The notes beneath the pieces are model-generated. The model did no database searches, was not told where the DNA came from, and saw only the letters and a program-made list of their open reading frames with translations. Of a stretch of DNA of 64,000 bases, positions 13,501 through 23,797 are shown one piece after another; within the stretch, counting starts at the first letter, position 1; each line of letters starts with the position of its first letter. The DNA lies in assembly GCA_010094025.1 (NCBI GenBank), contig ML991772.1:372001-436000 (forward strand), in the 5' to 3' direction. This DNA is from Viridothelium virens (taxonomy: Eukaryota; Ascomycota; Dothideomycetes; Trypetheliales; Trypetheliaceae). The position numbers and the translations under genes were made by a program.

Positions 13501-14443
13501 ATGATCAATGACTGGGAACCTGGAAGATTGATAGAAGGGTTGGAGTGAATGAGATGATTAAGCTTTTCGGCCGCATTAACATGGACCTCGGAGTGAAACC
13601 GTCCCTTTAGCTCGATTCGCCTTGTGAGTATTTTCCTTGATGCAAAATCCTTTAGCATTGCATCTTCGAGCGATTTCTGAACAGTAACGGTGATACTGTT
13701 ATGATCATAACTGACTGATTCGTATGCAACCTATCATTGTGCATTAGGTCAACCCAATCCACACATCGATGCGCATTAATGTACGGACTGCTTACCTGCC
13801 GATAGTTTCCCAAAACTTCGTCGCACAACTGTTTCTCGGAGTCGGACTTCCACCGCAGCGCAAGACAGCTGTATTCTGTGCTGTTTTGGCCAAATGAACC
13901 ATCAATATCTACATAAGCTCCAAGAGCTAGAGCGAGCCGAAGTGCAATCGCCGCATTTTCTCCAATGTCCGTCTCAGTCTTCGAACTTGCACAGACGAAT
14001 GCGGATATAATGCCTGCACATAATCCTTGCGCACCGCCATGCTCCAAGTTTCGCAGCAAGGTTTCGTGTGTAAGACCTTCGATTGCGTGATCATGAAGGT
14101 ATTGGAAATATAGTCCAATGTGGACAAGAACTGTCAAGGGTGTTAAAAGAACGTTTGGTGATGATGTCGACACATCTCCCGTCTCGAGAGCAGACTTCAA
14201 AGCGCCCCCTTCCGTGAGCCATCTTTGCAACGTATCGATAGCCGCGAGGGCAGGTGCCCTATCCAGGAGGGGATCGTGGGATACCAGAGTCCGCCAAAAT
14301 GACTGCAACTCATGTGTCGCTTCAACCAGGGGGCGTAAGTAAGGCGACCGAAGAAGAGAATCGCGTATCACGGTTGCTTGAGGCTCTGAGGGCAATGTTG
14401 TCTGGGCCCCGAAAACTAGGAGGGAAGGAGTGGTAGTCAACAT
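7568..14443 (-). CDS. Non-reducing polyketide synthase, SAT-KS-AT-PT-ACP-ACP-hydrolase
   Basis: Six exons on the minus strand: 14443-13796, 13730-8848, 8788-8634, 8583-8215, 8169-8084 and 8032-7568. They sum to 6606 nt, 2201 residues, with every junction in phase. SAT: GLCAG with Cys142, His in GRFHS. KS begins near 390: DTACSAS (Cys550), EAHGTGT and GNIGHCEAASG. AT: GHSFG (Ser987). PT: GHAVLDSPL (His1306) and RLDNFVQVAGI (Asp1486). Two carrier domains: GVDSLMS (Ser1671) and GFDSLLS (Ser1786). C-terminal alpha/beta hydrolase: ALMIHGGGH oxyanion segment, GWSTGG (Ser1982), later TADD and VPHLFDL for Asp and His. All catalytic residues are present, so the enzyme should be active and make a cyclised aromatic polyketide. 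Odd point: the hydrolase resembles the type that normally follows a C-methyltransferase domain, but only about 50 residues separate ACP2 from it. The product cannot be predicted. Confidence 0.93.
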
Positions 14444-15589
14444 TGCCGATGGTCGTTTTCGAGGAAACGTAGATGCTCATGAGAGTGGGTAGAGACTGTT
14501 TTACTCTTGACCACAGTAGGCGATTGGGCCCGGGTACGGGTCCGGATTTGCTGACCACTAACACCAGCACTTATTGGCTTGGAAAGACATTTGCACGAAA
14601 TGAGGGACAAAGCTACTAGGACCTAATCGGCCAGACTTACTATTCAAGGCTGGGCTATGACGTTGGCGTTGATCATGTTGGGGGCGTTTGAGTGATTTAG
14701 GTAGGTACCTACCCGTCCCCGTTCCTACTGACTGGATTCTGCACCATAGCGTCACTCAATGGAGACGACGAATATCTTTGAATGAGTATGAGATCTTGAT
14801 CAGGTCAACCAGCGCTCATTGCGGCAGGGGATCGACAGGACTCAGTGGTCACTCTATTAGTCTTACACCACCAGAGTAAAGAAAGAATACCAAGAAGCTT
14901 CCTAGCACCCCTTTCCACCTCTCCAGAATCTTTATTTAAAGACATAGAAAGCGCTTCGAGATATTCCTCCCTGGTAATCACGGCTATTTGGATTGCTCCA
15001 CTGTAGTTGCTGACCTATGTTCTGCCGCTGGGTCATGATTTCTGTGTTATGTAAGTAACATTCAACAAATGCATCGTCAGATTCTTCACTGTTGATTGGA
15101 TGTTGATGGCGTAGATCATGTAGGCACGAAAAGCTCATACTAACGCTGAGCGAATGAGGTAGGCGACGGTATTTACCTTTTCGAAAACTTCCTGCAATGC
15201 CTTCAGAAAAGCCAAAACTTCACACCCCTAGGGACGGGTCGCCGTTTCGCTAATGCAATGCCTGGCTATTACTAAACAGTCTTAGGCACCCAAGACCAAT
15301 TATCGATAATCTCTGAAATCTAGGCGCTTCTGGGAGATGGTTTGCAAGGGATTTTGCAGCGATCGAAATTCGCAGCATTCCTAACTTTACAAGCGGCGAA
15401 CTACTTGAGCCGCTTACACGCCAGCGACAATCAACTAACGTTCCAATCCGAGGCAGTCATCTGAAACTGCACTTCTTCCATTCCCCCTTCAGGAGTCCGA
15501 ACGTCGACATGTCCGGCTGGGAATGGCTTCTACGCGCCGAATGTCATAACAGCTCTTCTAATAGCACCTCCGCTCTCCTGCTATCCGGT
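14444..15589. promoter_or_regulatory. PKS upstream region
   Basis: This 1.1 kb lies upstream of the PKS and of the divergent GMC relic. It should hold the PKS promoter. The one clear sequence feature is a 14-bp perfect palindrome at 14700-14713. No further coding frame is supported; the N-terminal half of the GMC relic could not be recognised here. Confidence 0.5.
14700..14713. repeat. 14-bp perfect palindrome GGTAGGTACCTACC
   Basis: The 14 bases equal their own reverse complement. The site lies 257 bp before the PKS start codon. It could be a binding site for a dimeric regulator, or one of the TAGGTACCTA-like words common in fungal intergenic DNA. Only the palindrome is observed. Confidence 0.6.
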
Positions 15590-16190
15590 CTTTTAAGACG
15601 TCTTCGACTTCCCGACCGACTGGCCTGAAATCGAGTACATCGGGCCGACCGGCTACTTCGGCTATTCGGAGGACTACTCAGTCGGCAATCCGACCGACAG
15701 ATACGAATACATAACTGTGTCTCCGCTGTTGCTGGCCTAACCGTGCCTCTATCTTACGGCAACGTGACCATCTTCTCCACCGATACTGCTGGCACCTGTC
15801 ATAAACCTCGACTGGCTCTCCCATCCGGCCAACCGCCTCGTTGCTGTTGCTACCTTGAGATGGACGTACGCCATCTGGCCCTCGCATGCGATAGTGGACC
15901 TGACATTCGGTAACGGTGACCTCCTCGGCAGGATAGTCGTGCTGGCCGACGTCGATGACGTTATCTGGCGTTTCATTCAGCAGAGCCTCAGCACCACCAC
16001 CTACACAGCAGTGACGTGTCGGATGAGTAGGGTGTATAGCGTGAACACGGTTGTGGATTTGAGGGCTTGTGATATAGGAATTGAAGGGTAGCGGGTCATG
16101 AATCAAAGCATCATGGCGCTTCTGCCACCGTGGCATTGGATGGCGACGATGTATGCGCTGGTAGAAAAAAAGTGCGGGCGACATTCTGAA
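15590..16190 (+). pseudogene. Decayed GMC oxidoreductase, C-terminal half
   Basis: Plus-strand pieces in different frames give the C-terminal landmarks of fungal aryl-alcohol-type GMC oxidoreductases in the right order. They are FPTDWPEIEYIGPTGYFGY (15607 on), GNVTIFSTDTA (15758 on), PVINLDWLSHPANRLVAVA (15796 on), FIQQSLSTTTYTAVTCRM (15972 on), VVDLRACDIGIEG and then LLPPWHWMATMYALVEKK. Frameshifts near 15740-15790, stops (TAA near 15738, TAG at 16088) and replacement of the catalytic His in the usual WHxxxTCKM block (here YTAVTCRM) show it is dead. The N-terminal FAD-binding half was not found. It lies divergent from the PKS and looks like a lost tailoring oxidase of the same locus; that link is inference. 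Confidence 0.75.
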
Positions 16191-16803
16191 GAGCGGGGAT
16201 GGTGCGGAGGTGAGGATACCTAGGCGAGGGTAGAGTAATTCGCTGTGGCTAGATATTGGAGGAAGATGTTCTTTTCGCATGAATGCTTTCTTATGAATGT
16301 TAGAATACCAATCATTTGTTTAGTTTCGCCAGAGGTTGGAAAGATAACCGCGTATAGAGCAGACTATCAGATACGGACCTCTGGGTTGGCCCTTCTCTCT
16401 GTAGAATATCTAGCCTGCAGCTCGTAAACTACATAGATTATATTATATTAGCGAGAAACGAAGTATCAAAGGTTTTTGCAAAGCTCAGTAGCCAGTAGTC
16501 AACTGATAGACGAAGCTTTAGTAATTCTTTTCTTGAGTTAAGGAATAATCGAAGAAAGACAATTTGAAGGAACTATTCTAAATATGCATGCCAAAAAAGA
16601 AAGAAAAGAGACTGACGAGAAAAGAGGGAAAGTCGTAATTGAAGATCCCAGTGTTGACCTCCAATCTCCAACCTATGAGCCTTGATCTTTTCGTCTTATC
16701 CTTCTATTCTATATCGTCTATAAACTCCTAGTACAGATTGTGATAGTGGCCGCTGAGTTCTGACCACCTCCTGTCAGGCCATGCAGTCACATTGCCCTAC
16801 ATA
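16191..16803. other. Intergenic, A/T-rich
   Basis: Lies between the GMC relic and the 3' end of the MYB gene. No supported coding frame. Runs of A and T around 16430-16620 are consistent with 3' flanking DNA. Confidence 0.5.
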
Positions 16804-18126
16804 TCACTGATCCACATGCATGCTCACCCTGGCTGACCGCATTTCCAGAGCCACCTTCATGATTCCGTTGACGCCCTCCGAATCCACGCCTTCGAGCGTC
16901 AGTGTAAGGGACTTCACTCTGCTGCCATTTTCCTTACTCGCGCACATGGCACCCTGACTGAACTCACCGTTTTGTGGTAGAGTATTTGGAGGGGCGCCGA
17001 AAAACTCCCCGCGGGTCCCATCTGGCGCGCCCTGGATGTCTGATGTGGCGAAGGGTCCGGTGTCTAATTGGTTGTTTTGCACTGAAAATGGGGTTCCCAT
17101 GGAGCTGAATGCGGCAACGTCCGAGTCGGCACTTGTACTGTTCACTCCAGTCGTCACCTGGGACGGCGATGTATCGAAGTACAGCTCATTGGAAGGGAAG
17201 ACGTTTTGTATAGGCATCGTTGTGCCCAAGAATGATCCGTCGGACGTCAGTGCGAGAGGAGATGAGAAATCCAATGTGTCGAAGTTTGCATCACAGTCCA
17301 TGAATGTAGCATGACCGCCGATGGGAGCGTTCGCGCCTTCGCTCAAGGATCCCTCATCGGCCTCTGAGTCCAATTCCAGCTCGTTCTCAGAGCCAAGCTC
17401 GTATACGGGATGGGCTTGCGCTGCCTTTTTCTGGCTAAGTCGCCGTTTTATTATTGCATAACTGTACGAATGACCAATTAGCACTCAGAAGCCCTAGCCG
17501 GTGCTTGAGGTAAACGTACCGGTTCTTGATATCTGTTGTGGACCGTCGCTGAAATCTCGTCTCGGCGATGGTGGTCCAGCTGCGGCCGCACTCGGCGACG
17601 GCGTCCAGAAGGCGCTTGTCCTCATCCGGCTTCCACGAGCTGCGGTCGACATTGGGGTCAAGGCTGTGTGACCAGCGCTTCACGCATTCTAAGAGCAGTG
17701 AGAGACTCGTCAATAATTGCTCCCTACTTGTCCATTGTTGGTAGCGGAGGAAAGGAGAGCTCACGGTCTGCGTTCCTCGTCCTAACCTGCTCCGAGACCT
17801 GACTCCATCGGAACCCATGCACGGCCACGGCTTGCTGTAGACGCTCGTCTTCGCCTACTTCCCATGGCCCTTTGACGATGCTGTTGCCAATTTTAGACCA
17901 CCGCTTCCGACAGTCTTTGTTTGAGCGGCCCGAGATCTTAGAGGCGATGGTCTTCCAGTCACTTATCGAACCGCGCTTTACTGTGGGATGACGACGTCAG
18001 TGACAGAGCCACCAAGAGTGACAATGGTAATGGAGACCTACATTGTATCTCGGCCTCATGTTGCAGTGTTTGATCTTCGGCTTCTGTCCATTTCCTTGGT
18101 GGTACTGCAGACTTTAGGCTCGCCAT
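16804..18126 (-). CDS. MYB-type DNA-binding regulator with three SANT/MYB repeats
   Basis: Four exons on the minus strand: 18126-18042, 17980-17765, 17688-17520 and 17461-16804; 375 residues, all in phase. Repeat 1 begins RKWTEAEDQTLQHEAE and runs to DCRKRWSKIGN. Repeat 2 begins KGPWEVGEDERLQQAV and ends with TRNADQCVKRWSHSLDP, rebuilt across an intron. Repeat 3 begins DRSSWKPDEDKRLLDAV and ends STTDIKNRYAIIKRRL. The remaining 200 residues have an acidic stretch (GSENELELDSEADEG) followed by a Ser/Thr/Pro-rich tail without a recognised domain, which suits an activation region. It should be nuclear and bind DNA. Its place beside the PKS, with only a GMC relic between, makes it a candidate pathway regulator, although most fungal PKS regulators are zinc-cluster proteins. 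The MYB assignment is firm; the role is inferred. Confidence 0.85.
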
Positions 18127-20045
18127 AGCGTAGACAGAACGCAGTGGTGGGAAGGCTATACACTTCCGATTATCTCATTCAGGAGTGGGCCCGATAGGTC
18201 GATCGTCGGCTGCTGACGTTGTGTATCTCGGGTATGACGGTCATTCGTACCTGTGTCACGACTCAGAACTGTAATTTGACCGGATCGACTATTATAAGGC
18301 ACAAGAAAGTCTCAGGAGCAGATGGCCGGCTATACGTTAATCTGGCGGGCTATGAGGCTAGCTGTAGAACCGGCATGATAGCAATCTTGCGTATCTGATC
18401 ATCGCTGCAGGGCGATCTAGGATGGCACGAATCAAGCTTTTGCCTTAGAAAGAACGTTGGCTAGGTGATGTTTTGGTTGATGAACAAACCCTTCGGAGAC
18501 CTTTTCTGGAGAAATTCTGATGCTGTATGCCGTCGGTGGCGGTCGCGGCGCAATGAATGGGCCATTAATGCAAGTAACGTGGATGATAGGCAGGAACTTA
18601 ATGCGAGACAAGGAAGGAACTTCTGCTGTGTAGCCAGACCCTACTGTACACTCCAAGTCTTGCCCCAGCGCCTTTTCCGTTCGGCTGCCGGAAAACGGCT
18701 AACATTAGTCGGGAATAAGTTAACGTCCGCCGGGTATATCGTAGTTGACGTGCCGGGCCGTATGCAGCTCTGCATCATCTCGATGCACATTAGCCGACTC
18801 TAAAAAAAACAAGAAAGGTCAATCGCTTTTCGACGAGGAATGACCTGGGCCTTACGGGCTAGCTTCGGTTGTGAGGTTATCTACCACGTGTCTCAGCGTC
18901 CTACCTGGACGCCTAAAGATAGGAAGCGGGAGGCATCGGGTGCAGGAGGATGTTGTGCTACAATACAGGGGACGGTTGATCGCTAGGCTCTGGAGAATAG
19001 TTGATCTAGATGAGTCTACCTGACTGACCAGACTCCTACTCTATACTCTCAGCCGCCATGTGGAGGGGTTGAAAACACCATGACCGAATTACCTTCTTAG
19101 GTATCCCGTAACGCCTTCGGGGGACCTCTACTCTATCCTTGTTGCATCAGGGTCGGAATTCCCGTCCAACAGGAAGTCAAGCTACACATGGCCAAAGTAC
19201 CTCATCTTCCTACGTTAAATAATAACCACTACATAAGGAAGAATTTGGAAGATTGTAGAGCTATTCCTTTAGTCGTAATCTACCGAGATACTTATAAAAT
19301 TCTCCTGAATAACTTCAAAAGTCTCTATCACAGCATGTCGCAGACATTGAAGGCAGCAAGGTACGTTATAGAAGATTCGAAGTACTTAAGGCCGAGACAC
19401 CGAGATCGCGCGGCTCAAGTGGGTCTGAAGGAGAAATCCCTTTATGAACTTCGCAGCTTCGGGTGTTCGCGTCTCGCAGACGGGAGGAAATCAATGCCGA
19501 GGGTGGCGTAGGTGGGTCCAACCTCCTGTCATTTTAAACATGCGTATCTGCATTTGCCATCCTCCTTCCTCTTTCCCATTGTAATCGATCGATACCTACG
19601 TAATTCTTCGCATTTGTGTGCTTAGCGCTTAGCGATGACGTATACCTACAAACATTAGACGATTGATGCCGAATTCAGTACGTTATCTCAGGCATAGGAC
19701 GTCTCTCGAAGAGCCCCTTTTCTTGGCTTGGCATTGCGTCGAGAGGCTGTCTATCCGGGTCCAGAAGAATCCTCCTGATAACTTGTTGACCCTCCTTTCT
19801 TTCAGATGCGTAGATTCCATAGACTTTGTAAGCGGAGCATCCAAGCAGTTGCCGCAGAGAATGACAACGTTAAGCATAGTCTTTTGGATGAAGACCGCAT
19901 AAAATATATCACGCACCGAAAAGAATAGCTTCAGAAGGGCGCTTAAGCTTCGTAGGCGAGCTTTACCTGAGGGTAGATAGTCCTTCTTTTCTTTGTATCG
20001 TCCTCAGTTGTTCAATACTCCCCCCTCCGAAATATTCCTGGCCAC
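18127..20045. other. Gene-poor region upstream of MYB gene
   Basis: About 1.9 kb with no recognisable gene. Frames at 18465-18803, 19188-19511 and 19663-19902 show no family motif. The first few hundred bases should hold the MYB promoter. A CACGTG hexamer lies near 18893. Confidence 0.5.
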
Positions 20046-20686
20046 ATGAGTAACCTTGTCTTGTTGTGGCAAGCTGCAAGACTGTCGGGCCAAGTTTTAC
20101 ATCATACCTCTAGTGACTCAGTTAGATGTGACAACGCCTGGCTACAGTTGGATCGAACCATTCAGTCCATGGTCGCAACTGCACTACATGTGGATCTATC
20201 AGACTCTGGCCAGATCAGTTTTATCTACAGATATGTGCTTTTACCTAATCTCGGACCATTCTGAACCGCCAATTTTAGCGCCCTCGTCGCCCTGTATACG
20301 CCTTGCCTTTCTTTCAATGCTGTCAACTGTGTTGATACAGACCGTTCTCGGCGTGCAAGAGTTATCATTGAACAAATTGCTGAGCGGATAAGTGTGAGTC
20401 TAATTGAACAACAATGCTTCCTAGGTCGTGATCCTGAGGACATGGCACTATGGAGTCTCTTTCTCGCATACCATATTTGTGGAGCTCACATGCGTTCCAG
20501 TTCAAAGACCTCAGAGTTATCCAAGGTTCTGAAAAGCTTGAAAGAAACATTTCGTACGATAGATATTAGATGGAATGCTGCAGGTAATTTTCATCCATCG
20601 CTTCCCAATCTCCCTGATATCTAATCATCAGTGTAGATGTCTACCTCCAGCTACTCGAGGCGCAAGAAGTCATGAATAATTTCTGA
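20046..20686 (+). pseudogene. C-terminal remnant of a fungal-specific (zinc-cluster type) transcription factor
   Basis: One frame reads LLWQAARLSGQVLHHTSSD, DNAWLQLDRTIQSMVATA, then TANFSALVALYTPCLSFNA, CVDTDRSRRARVIIEQIAE and DPEDMALWSLFLAYHICG. A normal 53-nt intron (20584-20636) follows, then VYLQLLEAQEVMNNF and a stop at 20684-20686. This is the usual C-terminal end of a large class of zinc-cluster regulators. A TGA at 20262-20264 interrupts the frame where the family normally has Trp. No zinc cluster or middle homology domain is visible upstream. I read it as a 5'-truncated, nonsense-broken copy; the preserved intron argues against a processed copy. An intron that would skip the stop does not keep phase. 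Confidence 0.65.
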
Positions 20687-21448
20687 CGGAAAGTTGAAGT
20701 GGGGATGGTTTTTGCAGCATTCGAAACATACACTGTCAAGCCCAAGCTTTGTCTTTGTTGGACTTAGCAAAAAATGTCAAACAACTTTTTCTAATTTTTG
20801 AGCAGCATCGAGTATGCTTTGAGGCAAAGGATATCCACTTTTCGCCGGCACCAGCCACCTGAACTTTTTAATTGATAGAGGGGCCTCTCTAAGACCGAAT
20901 TAGTGGTCCTTTTGATCTCCTTCTCCTATTCTCCCCTTCGGAATGATGTATGCTCGGTGAGATTAAGCTTCCCGGAGAACATCAGCAAAGACTTGGATTG
21001 GTCCTCAACTCGCTGCAACATCAGGAACCACTACCACCTGTAGATAAGGCTTGTAGTCCTTTTAGATCCTGTCTAGATGTTGCTCTCGTCGGTCCAAAGA
21101 ACGTACAGTACTCCGGACAGAACGCCGTCTCCGAAGGAGCGGCAGGCAGATATGTGAGCTGATATGCGAGCGAGAATTGATTTAGTCTATTAAATACTTC
21201 GGAGGATGCTTCGCTGCCAACAGAGCCTGCCTGATGCCTTCTTAGCTGATCTACTGTTCAGAGAAACAATGCAGTCGCATTCGAAAGATTCCATGCGGCG
21301 GAGGCATAGTTTTTTAAATTCCACAAACTAAACTAATCATCAAATCCGATCCCCAAAAAATGAGGTAGATTAGAGCTCATAAAAAGGTCCATACTGAGCT
21401 AAAGACGGTCTTTAAAACCTAGTAGAACAGAATTAGATAAGTCCGAAA
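20687..21448. other. Intergenic
   Basis: No supported coding frame. A/T-rich towards 21300-21450 beside the 3' end of the next gene. Confidence 0.5.
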
Positions 21449-23454
21449 TTATTTCGATAGTGGTGTGGATAATGATAAACAGAATATATGGTATAGTGGT
21501 AATACTGTAGGAGCTGATCTGAATAGTGACTGACCTAAATTAATATCATCAGATACGTTATCCAACATTCCGGCTGGTGAAACCCTGTAATCCTTGCGAA
21601 TCACTAACTCTTCACCCCTAGCAGTGGTACCAAAACCAACACCATCGGCCATTGAGCGCCAAAGAACTTGAGCGTATCGCTTTATATCTACCCAATGTTG
21701 TTCAAGTATCACGCTCGGGTTCTTCCTTCCATGATAATCGATGGAAACAAAATCCGTGTCCTGAGCGGGGAGGGACAGCTTGACGTATCTGAAAGGTCGT
21801 CGATAGGGAGTTCGAGATAGCGGCTTGCGCGTTGCAATTTTACATATGCTGATAGGATGGTGTAGGGGCAGCTCATCAGGAGGAAGGTCAGTGCTAGTGA
21901 TTATGACTTTAGTGCTCTTCCCATACTTTCGGATGAGTCGAACCAAGAACCCGAGAATGTCTGCCTTAGGATCACTCGATTCCCACTGGCAGTGGTCTAT
22001 GCGATCGATGAGGATGGCTATACGATCGACTTTGGCAATTACGTGCTCCAGCAGCCCGCAGGCCGAGGTGAACTCGGTCGCCCTTTGGAAAACTCGACAA
22101 CTGAAGAGTTCGGGCTTCTCTAAAACGAGGCCCGGTTTCTGCTCTAGGATCTGGGAAATTATGGTCTTGATCAGTATCACAGGAGTCAGGTGCTCGTTGT
22201 TCGGCCTATCGCACATGACGAATGCGATGAGCTCACTCTGGACTTGGAAAGCCTTTATAGTATCCAACGTAAACTCAGTTACCCAGGAATCGCGCTCACT
22301 GGTTGGACCAAAAACCGCCAGGATGGAGGCCTGCATCAAGGAATTCCATTCTTTGAGACAATCCAGGACTCCGTTGACTTCCCAGTGGTCCTTCGGAGAG
22401 AGACGAAACTCACGGCCCTCCCAAGCTTGCAGCTCCTCTGTCATCGTACGATTCGATGGTAGCAGAGCGTTAATGAGCAAATCGCTTCGGTTTCGGACTT
22501 CCAGGCTTTGCATTCCTAAGGTGAAATGTAAGCGTAATTGGAACTTATCCATTTAATGCCTTACTTGTTTGAGCGAATAGTAGCGCATCATAGGACGACC
22601 TTAGTCTTATAATCTCGGACACCATATATTGGGATTGATCGGCAAGTGAGTCGGCCTTAGCAGCCTGATTTTGAAGTAGCTCATGTATGTCCATTTGCAT
22701 TGCGCTAGTGGCTATTTGAATGAGAATCCTTAAGGTTTTCCAGGAAGATTCCACTTTCTGGAGACCTGTATCGAAATTGTATTTTTCGCTGGCTGTCAAA
22801 GCATCCACAATCTTGGCTTCGGATATATGAGAAGGACTGACGCTGTGGATTGGGGAGTGACCCACATATTCTATCAATGGCACAGTACTCTGTTGCTCGA
22901 ACCAATAAGTCTAAGATATCCATATAGGTCTGGGCGAGCTTTTCCCGCATCCTGTTTGTCGGATACAGAACATTGCATGTCTCCAGAAGGCCCGTAATTC
23001 TGACAAGTCGTCCAAAAATCTCAACGACCTTTTCCTGTTTTTGCTGTTTGATGATCACCCACTGACAGAGGTTAGCATTCCTCGTGAGCTGGATAGTGGA
23101 AATAACCTTAAAGATGACCATCACGCATCCAAACGCAATAGCGCAATGGGGGTTTTGGGACACCAGTGGCGTGATTATATCCTGAATGTTGAGAGTAAAG
23201 CGGGCAACGTTATTCACAAAGCTAGAGAGCCATTTAATCTTGGATCCATCGATCTTGCCTTTGGCATGATTTGCATTGTCTTCAATAAAAGACTTCACGG
23301 CCTGAGCATTAACAACGGTGAGACCAGGAGATTTCGAAGTTCCCAACAACAACAGAACGTCATCTTGAGGTAGTATTTTAGCAAGACTTGCGTTAGAATC
23401 CCGACATTTGCGAAGAGCCCTCTCATAAATGCTGCGCAAATTAGGGTTTTGCAT
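21449..23454 (-). CDS. DUF7708-like protein with degenerate NTPase-like region
   Basis: Three exons: 23454-22866, 22816-22565 and 22515-21449; 1908 nt, 635 residues, in phase. The N-terminal 200 residues are helical and contain FVNNVARFTLNIQDIITPLV and NPHCAIAFGCVMVIFKVIST, which resemble the N-terminal module of fungal NLR/STAND-like proteins (DUF7708 type; the family name is from memory and tentative). A long helix-rich linker follows. From about residue 320 comes ASILAVFGPTSERDSWVTEF, placed like a P-loop but without GxxxxGK[ST]. It is followed by FVMCDRPNNEHLTPV and a hydrophobic strand ending in Asp (IAILIDRIDH), like Walker B. The last 100 residues are less clear. It is not a proven NTPase. 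Its start faces an AAA+ gene across 343 bp. A role in nonself recognition is only a family-level guess. Confidence 0.7.
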
Positions 23455-23797
23455 TTCTTCATGGATGAAGACAGATGATTACGCTTACGCGTTATCTATC
23501 CCAGGCCGATACCATTCACCAAGGGGGGCCCGAAGATGCTCTCTTGATCTAGGCACGAGTTCGGTGGCCATCTTGTAACTGATGAAGCTTGTGCGGTGTG
23601 CTTTCAGCTGCCTGATTTTGAGCAGGTTCACCCTCGCAGGTATTACTGCACATCGACGTCAGAGCGAGGCTGATGCGTAGCGATAAGTCTACTTCAGTAC
23701 TCACTGACACACTAACTGTGGCAATTCTTTACACATATATGGTTCTTTCCAGGCCAGCCACCAAATCTGGACTCCTGACCAAAACAGTTATTGCACA
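23455..23797. promoter_or_regulatory. Shared upstream region of a head-to-head pair
   Basis: These 343 bp separate the start codons of the DUF7708-like gene (minus) and the AAA+ gene (plus), so both promoters must lie here or overlap. I see no clear motif. Confidence 0.5.

Noticed and set aside
18432-19511. Several 70-110-codon frames upstream of the MYB gene
   Set aside because: No motif in any; consistent with chance frames.
15590-20686. RIP as the cause of the broken genes
   Set aside because: The stop changes I could judge are not in the CpA context, base composition is not strongly A/T-biased, and damage is mainly frameshifts.
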